Below, in pieces: positions 31,700 to 43,326 of a stretch of DNA of 64,000 bases. Position numbers and translations under genes: made by a program. Below the pieces are notes generated by a model. That model ran no database searches and had not been told where the DNA came from. It was given only the letters and a program-made list of their open reading frames with translations. Position 1 is the first letter of the stretch. The number at the start of each line of letters is the position of its first letter. This stretch comes from Hymenopus coronatus. Taxonomy: Eukaryota; Arthropoda; Insecta; Mantodea; Hymenopodidae. Location of the stretch: assembly GCA_030762935.1 (NCBI GenBank), contig CM060899.1, positions 11,137,001-11,201,000 on the forward strand, given 5' to 3'.

Positions 31700-34678
31700 T
31701 ACGTTTTAGGGTGCTCAACGGCTGGGTATTCGGCGCCCACCGGAAACAATCGATACTAAAGCCAAGAGATTAGGTCAAAGGTTAAAAATAAGCAAGGAAT
31801 GAATGTTAAAAAAGGACTGAAACGCTATTAAAAAAAATTCCAATGGTAGAACACCAAAGGGAGCTCAAAACAATTAAAACATGGGAGCTAAAAGGTGCGA
31901 CTAAAAGCTAAGTCATAAAACATTAGGGACCTAAAAGGTGTAACTAAAACCAAATGGCTAAAACAATATGCACATGTAGCTAAAATCGAAAAGATTAAAA
32001 TATCTGCTGCTACCACACCAACAGCATACCACAAGAAATAAAATAAAACTAAAAACTATATAACAAATCTAAAAGGTAGGGATGATAAACATTTAAAAAG
32101 CCGGTGTCATCCGCCAGAAATTGTTTGGTAACCGCTGGTAGTTGCAGAGTGCCTCGTAAACGTGCTAGACGAGTACACTCTACTAGGACATGGCGGACCG
32201 TCAATTCTTGTAAACATTCTGGACAGATAGGAGCGGGATCCCTCCTAAACAGGTAGCTGTGGCAGAAAACACAGTGACCGATGCATAAGCGCGTCAGTAC
32301 CACCTCCTCCCGACGAGATATGCAGGACGAGGTGACCCAGCTGACAGGGACGCCCTTCACCTCGCGAAGCTTGTTATGGCACAGAGGTTTCCATTCTGTA
32401 TGCCAGGACGAAAACACCGCTCTCCTCACAAAGAGCCTGAAGTCTGGAGAGGATACAAAGTGAAGTATATTTCTCGGTGCCGTGGTTGCAGTTTTGCTGC
32501 CAAATTCACCTGGTCATTCCCATACAAGCCAACGAGACCAGGAATCCAGGCAAACTCCACATTTACGCCCGTAGCGTGTAAAGCATGGAGTGTACCCTGG
32601 ATGACTGTACAGCTCACGAAGGCTCTGAAAGGCACTGAGGGAATCGGCGGCGTACCTACTGAATGGCACGGTAGAGGGCACAGAGCTCTGCAGTGTAAAC
32701 GGAGGTGCCATTGGGCAAACCGGCGGCATGGGTGTCGGTTCCAGCAACAAAGGCACACCCTACACCATCGGTGCACGTACTTCCATTGGCGTAGATATAA
32801 ATTCGGCCACTGCAGTGGTACAAAAATTCTAAAATACAAGTACAGATACAAGACAGAGGCATACTTTCTGTATGCCGTCATCCCGAGAGATATATGGGAA
32901 TTAGCACGTAACCAGGGCGGGTATACACTCTCCCCCTGGGAAGTATGTTAGGCATTTCAATGTCGTGCTTAAGAAGGAGCTCACGGAAACGAAAACTTGT
33001 AGGCCTTGGACTAAGGGACAGGACTCGATAACGTACGTCCAGCCTCGTAGACGTAAAAAACGTCAACGTTGGATAGAAAGACGTGCAGTCAAGCCCACAA
33101 CCATAATTTGCTAGAAGGACATCACGTCTGTATCACAGAGGGATTTCCCCGGATTCGGCGTAGAGGCTAAAGACTGGGCTGGTTGGAAAGGCTCCAACTT
33201 CCATGCGGATGCCCTGGTTGTGAACAGCATAGATGGTCGTGCTGAAGAATAGACAGTGCATCCATAGTCTAACTTTGATCGGATCAATGTACGATAAAGA
33301 AGCTGCAGCACTGTCAGATCCGCTAATAAAAGTTTACTTAGTATCCGTAAAATATTAAGAGAACGGCCACAGCGGGCTTTCAGCTATGCTGTATGTGGTG
33401 ACCAAGAAAGTTTACGATCGAATATAAGTCCAAGGAATCTCGTCTCATCTGCGAAGGAAAGGAAATCTAGCCCGAGGTGAAGAGTAGGTGGCATCCGCCA
33501 CCAACGGCGCCAAAAGTTAACGCAGACTGTCTTCTCAGTGGAGAAACTAAAGCCATTGTTTAAGCTCCAATCGTAGAGATTGCCTTAACAACGCTGGAGA
33601 TAGCGTTCTAAAAACGGCGTACGCTGAGAAGTACAAAAGATGCCAAAGTTGTCTACGAATAAGCAGGAAGAGACACCTGGGGGCACACACTAAGATATAG
33701 AGCTAATCGCTATTGGAAACAGCGTCACATTCAGAACCGACCCCTGTGGCACAGCGTTCTCTTGAATAAAATGTTTAGAAAACACCGAGCCGACCCTTAC
33801 TCGGTCCCTCATAAACTCCTGAATAAACAGCGGTAGGCGTCCACGAAAATTCCAGCTGAGGAGGGAACGTCAAATCCCTGCTCGCCATCATGTGTCATAA
33901 GGCTTCTCCAGGTCAAAGAATATTCAAACTGATTGACAGTTCTTTGGAAATCCGTTCATGATGTGTTGACATCGATACAAGATGGGAGAGTTGATAAAAG
34001 ACGTCGGCGAAAACCGCACTGGGTGTTGGTGAGAAATTTGTGACTCAAGCCACTACACCAACCGTCCGTTTATCATGCGTTCCATCACCATGCAGATGCA
34101 ACTAGTGAGAGAAATAGGACGGCAGCTGGAAGGAAGGTGACAGTCCTTTCCAGGTTTCAAGACTGGAAAGATGGTGACCTCCCGCCACTGTTCTAGATAA
34201 CTGGCGTGAACCCAGACACGATTATAGACCTGGAGTAGGAAAGCCTTACCCTCAGGAGAGAGGTGTTGCAACATTTCGACGTGGATGCCATCTCGAGCGG
34301 GTGCAGAGTTTCGCGAAGATGAAATGGCATGGTCTAGCTCCGCCATGGTGAAAAAGGCGTTTGTAGTATTCTAAGTTACAGAACGAAAGGGGAATGCTTG
34401 AGATTCCACCTGAACCTTGACAGACAGGAACTCGGGGGAATAGTTATCTGAGCTAACACTTGAGCCATAGCTCTGCGAAGAGTGTTAGCCACGTACAAAG
34501 CATCAAACGCAGCGCCGCCCGCTGTAACTTATCCCATACGACGGAGGAGAGTGTATGTCGGTTAAAAAATGCTACAATTTAACTCGACGATGGCATTTTG
34601 CTATCCTTAATAATTTTTCTATCTTTGGCGTGCAAAGTTTTATTTTCTATTAGATTTTGCAGTGTTGGGCGACAAAAA

Positions 34679-34965
34679 ATGACGTTTTATTTATGGACGT
34701 TCTTTAACTGCTATGGTTCTCAGCGTCCCATTCTATACTGGGCGTGAAAGGCCGCTTAATTTCGCTCAGAGGCCTCTCTATCAGGCTTGAGGTTCTTTTG
34801 CGTGCCGTAAATCTACGACACGGGACCAACGGATTTACTTCCCTTCCGAAAGAAGCCATGCTAAGGATTTTTACGCCCGAAAAAAATCCATCGTCCTCCG
34901 CCGGGTTTGAACACGCGACCTTGGGTATATGAAGTCAGCATGGTAACCATTACACCACGGAGGGC
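34679..34965 (-). mobile_element. tRNA-derived SINE, copy S1, inside LINE B9
   Basis: Minus strand begins with a tRNA-like head of ~71 nt: CCCTCCGTGGTGTAATGGTT, ACCATGCTGACTTCATATAC, then GTGTTCAAACCCGGCGGAGG. The A box is TGGTGTAATGG, the B box GTTCAAACC, and CCTCCG pairs with CGGAGG as an acceptor stem. A body of ~200 bp follows (GACGATGGATT, TTCGGAAGGGAAGTAAATCC, GTAGATTTACGGCACGC, CAGCGTCCCAT complement order) ending in CATAAATAAAACGTCATTTTTT. Removing it rejoins the LINE codons for GVFQRRPTL. Two more copies lie at 39908-40193 and 53573-53798. Confidence 0.85.
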
Positions 34966-35390
34966 GTTACTGGAACACCCTGAAAGCATATCTGTAAGCA
35001 CGATTAGCACTCCGGCAGTCATCTGTCCACCACGGGACAGGAAAGCGTCGGGGTTGTCCAGTTGTCCACGGAATAGAAAGCTCGGAAGCAGAAAGAATGG
35101 TCTCTGTGAGGTGTTCTACTAAAAAGGTCACAGAGTCGTGCTCTCTGTAATTAAAAACGGCCAGGCTGGAATAAAGGTTCAAGTTGGCTCTGTCGAAGCG
35201 CCGTCTATGCAAACGTGCGAAACATACATCTTGGTCTAAGAGACTAATAAGAATTGGAAAGTGGTCGCTAGAATGTAATTCAGAGATAATATTCCATTCT
35301 AAGGAAACTGCCAATTGGAGAACCAGCCGCTGTATTCAGATGTGAAAAAACATTGGGGGCATCAGAAAGGAATGTTGGCTCTCCGGTATT

Positions 35391-35396
35391 CAAGAG

Positions 35397-35460
<64 letters not shown>
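35391..35460. repeat. (GA)n microsatellite inside LINE B9 endonuclease
   Basis: About 30 GA dinucleotides interrupted by CGACA at the left end. On the minus strand it replaces the codons that in the + copy encode LLKDFLDSQNLALL, ahead of NTGEPTFLSDA. Confidence 0.95.
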
Positions 35461-35462
<2 letters not shown>

Positions 35463-35944
35463 GAATAGCGTCAAAGAAATCGGCGTTTACATTATCTCTC
35501 GCAAAAGCCCGAGGTCAGCCCCAAAGGGGTTGATGGGCACTCATGTCCCCCACCAACAGACATGGTGTTGGTAACTGGGAAATGAGGTCTTCTAACCCGG
35601 TGCGCGAGAGGTCATTAGAGAGAGGCAGATAGATACTACCAATGGTAAATCGGGCAGTTGGCAGTGTAGTCCTTACACTGAGGTCTGACTGTAAGGAGAC
35701 GGAATCAGCATAAATGTCTTCTGTGATGAGCATCATAGTGCCTCCGTGTGCTGGAACACCTTCTGTCGGTAATAAATCAAACCGCACAGAAGAGTAGTGC
35801 CTGAAGGTAACATTGTCTTGTGGACGAAGCTTTGTCTCTTGTAGGCAGACAACTAGAGGTTGATGCGTGGTGAGTAACGGTTCCAGTTCTGCTCGTCGTG
35901 ATCAAATGCGCGTATGTTCCACTGTAGGATTGCCATAGTCTATA

Positions 35945-37047
35945 TTATGGGAGAAGTTCTAAATAGAAAGACGTTTCTGCATATTGGGCGGTACTGGTCG
36001 GTTTTCTTTATTCTTTTTAGCCGTCGGACTAACACTTTTTTCAGGAGCACGATCCTGCCACTTACGCACTGTTCTTTTAGCAGTCGATTTGAGGTTCTAA
36101 TCGGCGACTGGACGTGGCCGATTGGAGCTCCTCCCAGAAGATTCCTCAGAATCTCCGTGGGGAGTGACGAGAACTTTAGCACCTGTGGATGTTTTGGGTG
36201 CAGGCGCTACACGCTCTTTAAGGAAGTCAGTCCTGTCGTATCTGGTCTTGAAACCTTTCTATGGTGCAGAATATTCTAGGGCTTTGCCGGTCTTATTGCT
36301 TGAGGTTGACGGCTGGGGTGACAATTTTACCGGGATATGCTTTACATTGGCGGGTTTGGCAGATGGTGATGCCAACGTTGACGTAGTTATTGAGGTCTTC
36401 GGGAGGGGTATGGCAACAATGATGTTTCCTGAAATAGTGGCCCCGTTGATATTGCAGGTCTGCGTAGCGATTCCCCACCTCGGCACCAGTTTAGCTGAAC
36501 AGAGCTATAAGAACCGGACGGCGGGACAGAGGGTTGTCGGATGCGCAGGAGCTTACGAGCTTCCGAGGTCACCTTCTCTTTCACCCTTATCTCTTGATCG
36601 CTCTCTCCTCAGCAAAACGGGGGCAATTTCGGGAACTAGATGGGTGTTCCCTGCTGTAGTTCACAAAAGATGGAGGGGTGCTGCAATCCTCATCTTGCGA
36701 AGCGTCACCATAGGTAGAACAGGTAGCCCGACAAATATAAAATTCACTGGTATGCCAAAATCGCTCGCACTTGTAACAGCGTAAGGGGTTCGGAATGTAG
36801 GGCCTAACCTCGATGGCTTTGTACCCTGCCATAATCCTTTGAGGGAGATCTACGCCGTCAAATGTAAGAAACAGGGCACGAATTCGCCATTTACTTTCCG
36901 TTGAACCTTATAGACGGATGTTACGCCTTGTTCTGCGAGATATTCTTGAAGCTCCTCATTGGACACATACCATCCAATGCGCGGGTGGTGGTGATAATGC
37001 CACGCGAGGAAGTTTAAAGTATTGTGCTTTTCCACTTTAAGGTTACC
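35945..37047 (-). pseudogene. Family-B ORF1 remnant of copy B9 (main part)
   Basis: Minus strand from 37047: VEKHNTLNFLAWHYHHHPRIGWYVSNEELQEYLAEQGVTSVYKVQ (36890-37040), then MAGYKAIEVRPYIPNPLRCYKCERFWHTSEFYICRATC (36720-36832) where the first zinc knuckle has lost its Gly-His spacing and last Cys, CSTYGDASQDEDC (second knuckle, Cys to Tyr), VNYSREHPSSSRNCPRFAEERAI (third knuckle, Cys to Tyr). The Ser-rich C-terminus continues to ~35945 through several frames. The knuckle cysteines have been lost in all three fingers. Confidence 0.78.
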
Positions 37048-38250
37048 CTAAACTGAAATTTCCAAATCTTGCATTTTTCAAGCAATTTTTAATTATTTTT
37101 TTTTACATACTGCTGTGATAGTCATCCATTGGGTGTGAGTTTCATGCAGACATATTTAATCATTTTGGATTTAAAAATAATTAAGTGCTTTTATTATGCC
37201 AATTCATCAGAAGCTGTGCACGATGCATAAACTAATTGTTTTTGAAAACCAAAAATATTAGTACATTTGTTACATGCTGGTAAATAAAATTGATGTATAC
37301 AATTTTTGTTACTTTTCTGATTGTTTTAGAAAAAAAATTAAACATACAAATGTATTTATTTTACTATACTTTATGTATGTTCTTATATTGATTGTGCAAT
37401 ATATCAGGTAATTGTTATTTGTAACTAAAATCATATGCCAGTTATTTTTATTAATACTCTCTTGAGTCTCTGATGAAAATTAGAATCAGATAGGACATAA
37501 ACTGCACCAGATGGAGCAATTTGAAGTTTTTAAAACGCAGAAAAATAACACGAGAAAATATGTTTTAGTTTAAGATACTATTTACCACCGTTTGTTTGTA
37601 AGTCTTAGAATTTCATATTCTCATTCAGAAATGTTTAAATCATGAATATCTGTCAACTCTCACGGACTGTTTACACAAATTTCGAATAATATATAAAGTA
37701 AAGAAAAACTGCAAGTCATTTGGTCCCAGTCAAGCTGCACTCTGCCGCCAAAACAGTCTATTTTTACGACCGAAGATATGCTGTTGGTGGGGTGTGGGGG
37801 GGGGGGGGCCCGCCGGGTGCATTATCTCGCCTGTGGTTTAGGATGGGGAGGGCACAGGTTAAGTAATCGGTGGTAGAAGCTGGATGATGGCGGGGCAGGT
37901 AGAAGCACACGGTGTGAGATCTTTTTTGCAAATTTTGAAACATATTACTATACTAAATGTTTTTAGTTAGTAGTGCATATTATTGTATTTTCAACTTGAA
38001 CTAGACATATTTAAGGGCAAGTGTTAATGGACCAAACCACATTTCGGATTTTTAGCAATGTTTCACCATAGTGAAAACGTTAAAGTACCATACCTATTTA
38101 CATTCATCCATTTAAATCGTCACGTGATACTATTTAAAGCGCCGCACCGTAATAAAAACAACAGAAAATTTAATTAGAGGCATTACATTATTTAATAGGA
38201 TTTTTTTCTCCATTTTTTGAACTTTTGGAACAATTCTCATAGATGGGTAT
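37048..38250. mobile_element. ~1.2-kb insertion of unknown type in LINE B9 ORF1
   Basis: AT-rich block with no LINE similarity, splitting ORF1 between the codons for LLGSYRVK and KHN. At the LINE strand the flanks read ACCGAGTTAAGG on one side and ACCTTAAAGT on the other, where other copies have a single ACCTAGTTAGGTT, so a decayed target duplication is possible. No terminal inverted repeats or transposase ORF were seen. It contains a G-run of 13 at about 37796-37808 followed by GCCCGCCGGG. Confidence 0.6.
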
Positions 38251-38262
38251 CCTTAACTCGGT

Positions 38263-38374
38263 AGCTGCCTAACAGTTTTGCTCGAAGAATCTTTGCTGCC
38301 TGGGAGGCTGAAATTGCCTCTACTAGGAGGGTGATAGTAAGTCTGTTGGTTGCTATAAAATGGTAATAAATGTC
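38263..38374 (-). pseudogene. Family-B ORF1 N-terminal remnant of copy B9
   Basis: Minus strand from the former start codon (ATA instead of ATG at ~38355) through LLVEAISASQAAKILRA codons and CxxYR to the insertion boundary. About 120 bp present in other copies between the start and VRARNGTLLVEA is deleted. Confidence 0.65.
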
Positions 38375-38770
38375 ATCCCCCAGTGCTCCCCAGCTACAAC
38401 GGAACCCAACGAGGGGTCACCCCAATGAGGTAACAGGGCTACACAGGGGATATAGCAGACTCGCCGTCCCACTCACCCTGGAGTTCGCTTTAATACCTAG
38501 TTCTGGCCGATTGACTAAGGGTGGGTTAGCCCCTAGCCTCCCGTTTAAGCGAAGCAGAAACCAAAGCAGTGTATTAGGTTGGGCATTCTCCCCAGTCACT
38601 GAAGATCAGAAGCCCGGGCTCAGATGCACAACCCTCAAGCAACTAGGATATTCCTTTCCACCGACACGGGTCTCCACGCACGGCCTACTCATGAGTGGGC
38701 ATTTTGATAAGTTGGCTCGGGACCTTTGGTGCGCCTAACCTATACCTAGTATAGTAGGCCCCTGGGAGGG
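38375..38770 (-). promoter_or_regulatory. Family-B 5'UTR of copy B9
   Basis: Same leader as 20142-20602 in reverse orientation, conserved over most of its length, with a small internal deletion near 38700 (the CTCCCTCTGTGGGCAACC block is missing). It confirms the element's 5' terminus next to unrelated AT-rich DNA from 38771. Confidence 0.75.
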
Positions 38771-39894
38771 TTTATTTGTAATTTTAAGTCTTCAATAGAA
38801 AATAATGTAATCTAAATTGCTGGTCATTTTTGATAAAATAAACAAATGTGCCAATAAAGGGTAGTTTTTGGGTGAAGGACTTTTTGTAAATTTTTCTGTG
38901 GGATTCTTACTAAATCCAAATATAAAGTTTGGTGTTAGAACCTTTTTTTGTTTTTGAATCATGCTGTACACAGACAGCCCTTTCTGTATGAATTTATATG
39001 AATTCAGGAGTACTCTAAACGATATTGCATTTTTGGGTAGAATACTTAGCATACATATTAGAGAAATTATAACAAAAATGATTTCCGCTTATAAACAGAT
39101 GTCCGCTTCTTAAACATTTAAGAAAATTACTGCCACAAATACTTTTATATCACACGACTGCATCTGACTTTAATTAACGCTACAGTTTTCTTTTTGTAGT
39201 AATAAGATTTTGTGCATTCCTTAAGCTAATTGCTCAGAATTCCAGGCATATAACATTTTATCTGTCGTGTACAAAGCCTAATCTAGTTGTTTTTAATACT
39301 GTTAAGTCATAAATAGGAGAATGTTTCCCATATATAAAGTAGTTCGAGTTAGCAGATTTTCTTTAAAATATTTAGTGTTTCCTTGAAAGATACTGAAGTA
39401 TTAGTTTTCATTCACATTTTCGTTTTGAATCATGCTGCTCACAATTTTCCTAAAAAAAGAACTTTATTCTAGGAGCCTAAGTGTGTGTTTTTGTTGAAAA
39501 TTAATGTTGCCATTAATAAGTTAACTAAGGTCGAGAATGATGGTAAAAACATTGGCTGTAGTAAAATTTTAAATGTATAACTTGGTAAATAGATTTCAAC
39601 TGAAACGTAATATAAAAGTTAAGTTACCAGCCCATTCCAGTGAGCTTTAAGCTTGAGCAATTTGCTTTGTAGTTTAACCGTAGAAAGCCTAAGTTGTGTC
39701 ACTGGCTCTTTCTATGCTAGTTAAAATCATTGCTGGATTAAATATCATGATGAGATTGTAGTATTTCTCAACAATAGTAAAATGGACCCTACGCTAACAT
39801 TAACTTGTTTACATAACTGAGCCTTTCGGACGCAACATGCCTTTGGTGTTCTCACAGTTGACTCTGTTGTATGATGTGTCTGGTGCAAACTTGC
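38771..39894. other. AT-rich sequence without a recognisable feature
   Basis: Between LINE B9 and SINE S2. Chance ORFs only. Confidence 0.5.
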
Positions 39895-39907
39895 TCATTG
39901 TTGACAG

Positions 39908-40193
39908 TCGCCCTCCATGGTGTAATGGTTACCATACTAACTTCATATACGCGGGTTGAAATCCGCCGGAGGACGATGGATATTTTCGGGTGTAAAAATC
40001 CCTAGCATGGCTTTCTTCGGAAGGGAAATAAATCCGCTGGACGCGTGTAGTAGATTTACGACTCGTAAAAGAACCTCAAACCTGATAGAGAGCCCTCTGA
40101 GCAAAATTAAGCGGTCTTTCTAGCCCAGTTTAGAATGGAACGCTGAGAACCACAGTAGTTAAAGATCGTCCATAAATAACACGTTATTTATTT
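39908..40193 (+). mobile_element. tRNA-derived SINE, copy S2, with target-site duplication
   Basis: Begins TCGCCCTCCATGGTGTAATG, an A box matching that of S1, followed by TTACCATACTAACTTCATAT and a B box GGTTGAAATCC. The body matches S1 over its length and ends ATAAATAACACGTTATTTAT. Flanks: TCATTGTTGACAG at 39895-39907 and TCATTGTTGAGAG at 40194-40206, a 13-bp duplication with one mismatch, which sets both ends of the element. The D-arm and acceptor stem are still pairable. Confidence 0.9.
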
Positions 40194-40257
40194 TCATTGT
40201 TGAGAGTTTCATTTAAAGTCAAACCTTCTTAGTAAGTGGACGTTTACTGTTACTACA

Positions 40258-42359
40258 ATGTCAAAAGGCTTGAAAGAAAAGGAACAGGAAGTGTATCTTC
40301 TTTCTCTTTTGAAACGCGATGATGCAAAAGACGATTCCAGTCTATTTACTGATAGTGAAGAGAGCAATTGTAACCCCTCGAGCGATATAAGTGAAAATAA
40401 TTATATTAGCATTGCTAGTGAACGTGAGTTTGCAATATATACGGTGATAGTTCAACCTAATGCAAACGATATCTAAAGAGGAAAGAAACTTATTTGAATG
40501 GAGTAAAAATCCACCTCCTACTACAAAGGTAAGGGCACACAACATTATATAATCTCCCCTTTCCAAGGTTGTATTACCACCACTAACACAAATAGATACA
40601 ACGTAAACTTGTTTTGAGCTTATCCTATCATCCACTATTCTCTGTGATATTATGAAATTTACTAACCTGGAATTCGAAACAGTTTACAAATTGAGAAACA
40701 AAATATGAACATATGTGTATAAAGTAGAGACTCCTTATAACAGCTTGGTATATGAAACGCAATCACGTTGGTTTTACTGCATTGTGGAATCCAAATTATG
40801 GGCCTGCAATTTTCCGTGCAAAATGACCTTTGATGACAAATCAACAAGAAGTGAATGCCGCAAGTAAAATAAGCTTGCTCCAATCTGTGATATTTGGAAG
40901 TCATTTTCAGAAATCTTGCAAAACGTTACATTCAGACTGCAATCTTACTGCAGATGAGCAGCTGATGCCTTTTAGGGCGCATTGTTGCTTTCGACGATAT
41001 ATGGCATCAAAGAAAGAAAAATATGGCCTGAAAATATTTTGGATTGCAAATTCAAATTCGTTCTACCCTTTGAAGGGAATTCCCTATTTAGGTAAAGATG
41101 GTACCACTAGTGCCACAAATCTTGGTTTTAGTGAAGTTCTGCATCTCACTGAACCATATTATCATTCAAACAGGAATATAGCTTGTGACAATTTCTACAC
41201 TGATCTACAACTTTCCCAGTAATTGTTTAACATTGGTCTTACTTTAGTAGGCACAGGAAAGAAGAATAAACCTTTCATTCCCTCTCAGTTTCACCTGCAA
41301 AACAACTAGAGAAACCAACGTGTTTTTTTTTTTGTTTTTTTTTACAAATCATTTTACCCTGTAATGTTTTTCAAGTAGGAAGAGTTCTATACTACAGCGA
41401 ATGAGATGCGTTATTATAATCTGCGTTACCAGGTCGCTACCCCCACTCTTTTCATATTTCCATCTCATTTGCACACTGACCGTGCAATTCTGCCTGGTGG
41501 CATAATGTTTATTCATGTGTTTTATGAAAACTATTGGAGCTAAAAACCTGTGGTTTCTACGGTTCTGCTGCGAATATTACACCCTATCTTCCTCGTGAAT
41601 TATATTTTGCAAAATTTGAATATTTTGTTTTTGCACAAGTAGTATTTAAGGGAGAAGGAATCACTTATTGCGTTACTCCCCAGTTTATCGTGAATGCAAT
41701 ATGCCAATACAGCAACACTCCGATTGGCTGCCGTCCTGGTTGCGCTCAAGGACAAACCTCACCCGATTTGAAAGTCAATGTAGTGTCTTATGTGGCGACC
41801 CCTATGAAGGCTGTGATTCTTCTGAGAATATGCTGCATTCAAACGAGGAGGCGAAAAACCAGAGATTACATTGCATTTGAATGAAACCAAGGGACCTTTA
41901 GGAAGGCTGTGATTCTTCTGAGCAGCATGCTCCATTCAAATGACATAGTTATTGAGAAGGCAAACAAATCAGAGATTATACTGCACTTGAATGAAACCAA
42001 GGGACCCTTAGGAAGGCTGTGTTCTCCTACAAGAGAAAGAAGAACCGTTACATTTTTCATGAATCTCATTGATATCTGTAGCATGGCTGACACTTAAATC
42101 TTAATGGAACCAGATCATGGAGAAGACTAGGCGAAGACTCTTCCTTATTGATCTTGCTGCGAACATCATCAACGAACACATAAGGAAGATCAAATGTAGA
42201 ACTACATCGTGAAACTCACCAGGCAATACAATTTACCAGATAGCATCCAAGATGCATCCACTGCTCCAACAATGAAGAAGAGATGTTACCTGTGCGACTG
42301 TCAGAAGGGAATAATACAAAGGCAAACTTGTGATAAATGTAATAAAAATTTCTGTTAGA
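40258..42359 (+). pseudogene. piggyBac-type transposase pseudogene
   Basis: N-terminal acidic stretch (MSKGLKEKEQEVYLLSLL, DSSLFTDSEESNCNPSSD) at 40258-40470, then FEWSKNPPPTTKVRAHNII (40490-40550) and CDIMKFTNLEFE (40645-40680), typical of the region before the catalytic core. The core gives DCNLTADEQLMPFRAHC (40935-40985), KYGLKIFWIANSNSFYPLKG, and NIACDNFYTDLQLSQ (41175-41220), containing two of the three family Asp positions. After a broken stretch, EIILHLNETKG and NLIDICSMAD (41960-42090) match the last part. A C-terminal cysteine domain RCYLCDCQKGIIQRQTCDKC then NKNFC ends at 42359. Frameshifts throughout and an internal ~110-bp duplication at 41800-42010. TTAA ends or terminal repeats were not found. 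Confidence 0.85.
41795..42020 (+). repeat. ~113-bp tandem duplication inside the piggyBac pseudogene
   Basis: The phrase AAGGCTGTGATTCTTCTGAG occurs at ~41806 and ~41902, followed each time by ATGCTxCATTCAAA, CAGAGATTA, TTGAATGAAACCAAGGGACC and TTAGGAAGGCTGTG. The two units differ by an internal ~20-bp gap and a few substitutions, so the duplication arose after loss of function. Confidence 0.85.
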
Positions 42360-43326
42360 ACATTCTCATTGTAAAAGAGTGTGCATTCGATAAGAAAAAT
42401 AAAAAGCAAAATCAATGTTTCCAATATATTCTTTCATTAAGTAAAAGAAAATGGTTTCATATGCTAAGAATATTAATAATGTAAATATCTATTTACGATA
42501 CTTGCTAAATTGTTTCATAATTATGCTAAAAATATTACTAAGAACATAACATAACCTTTGTATTTTTATTTACGACACTTGCTAAATAATTTGTTAAACT
42601 AAATAATGTATAAATAAAAATAAAGAGGAATAAAATGTTTTAGGTCCAATAATACCCAAAAGAAACCAATGAACAAACTGCAAGTGAGCCGAATGACCTC
42701 ACCTCCGGCCAATTAAGGTTCATAAAAACCTTAGGATTTCTAGAGTGAAACATACTGTACTTATTCACCTATCATTATTCATCATAGCGTGCCCAGCCAT
42801 TTGTGTTGTCCGTTAGAAACTTTACTGTAGAATTACTATATAAGCTGTTATAGCAGAATCAGTAATCGACAAGGTTGAACACAAATTTGTTTCACTTCTC
42901 ATGTAAAGCCAGTGATCCCCCTCTGTTAAGGCCACCAGCAGATTTGGCCAAAATTTCGAGTGTCTAGATGCTTCTAAAGACATAATCAGAATTTTTCCAC
43001 CTTCCTTCCAGTTTCTCAAGTAACTGGATGTATAGCTATGTTGCATTATTAATGCTGCAGCTTCGATAATCCGCCTCATAATACACCTTGCTATGTAATT
43101 ACCATGAAATTAGCTCACTGATGCATCTTTAGTATTCCCAGTAAAAGTGCACAATGCACAGTTTAGTATCTGTTCATTATATTACTGGAAATTACCAGAA
43201 AACCCTGTCCATTCTGTACACTGCTAATGTTCCAAACTCACTCAACTTAATAATACGTGACTTCGACGTTAAAGGAATTTCTGAAAGAATGATTTGCAAA
43301 ACAAGCCATATACACATGTTTGCGAT
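42360..43326. other. AT-rich sequence without a recognisable feature
   Basis: Downstream flank of the piggyBac relic up to the satellite array. Only chance ORFs. Confidence 0.5.

Larger units (their letters stand above)
32049..35945 (-). pseudogene. Family-B ORF2 remnant of copy B9
   Basis: From the N-terminus on the minus strand: endonuclease with RFDLLPTEGVPAHGGTMMLI (35745-35787), SIYLPLSNDLSRTGLEDLISQLPTPCLLVGDMSAHQPLWG (35515-35640; Asn of DxNAH replaced by Ser), a (CT)n expansion at 35391-35460, SDHFPILISLL (35255), PVPWWTDDCR (35000-35030), SINE insertion, MAELDHAISSSRNSAPARDGIHVEMLQHLS (34260-34346), SSCRPISLTSCICMVMERMINGRLV (34053-34130), then a very broken RT palm (33500-34000), thumb 33111-33311, RNase H YANGSTCTDGVGCAFVAGTD (32735-32800), VEFAWIPGLVGLYGNDQVNLAAK (32480-32560) and the Cys motif CPECLQELTVRHVLVEC (32165-32215). 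Multiple frame breaks and altered catalytic motifs. Confidence 0.82.
31607..38770 (-). mobile_element. Family-B LINE copy B9: both termini, interrupted by two insertions
   Basis: Spans from the (ATC)n tail at 31607-31699 to the 5' terminus at ~38770 (complement of CCCAGGGGCCTACTATAC). Minus-strand order: 5'UTR 38770-38375, ORF1 start lost (ATG changed to ATA near 38355), ORF1 remnants, a 1.2-kb insert (37048-38250), rest of ORF1 to 35945, ORF2 35940-32049 with a SINE inserted in the endonuclease-linker part (34679-34965), 3'UTR and stem-loop 31707-31741. Without the two inserts it is ~5.67 kb, which I take as the length of a complete family-B element. All ORFs are broken. Confidence 0.85.

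Noticed and set aside
31481..31759. Acidic poly-Asp protein (and poly-Ser/poly-Met ORFs on other frames)
   Set aside because: The ORF is only the translation of the (GAT)n tail of LINE B9.
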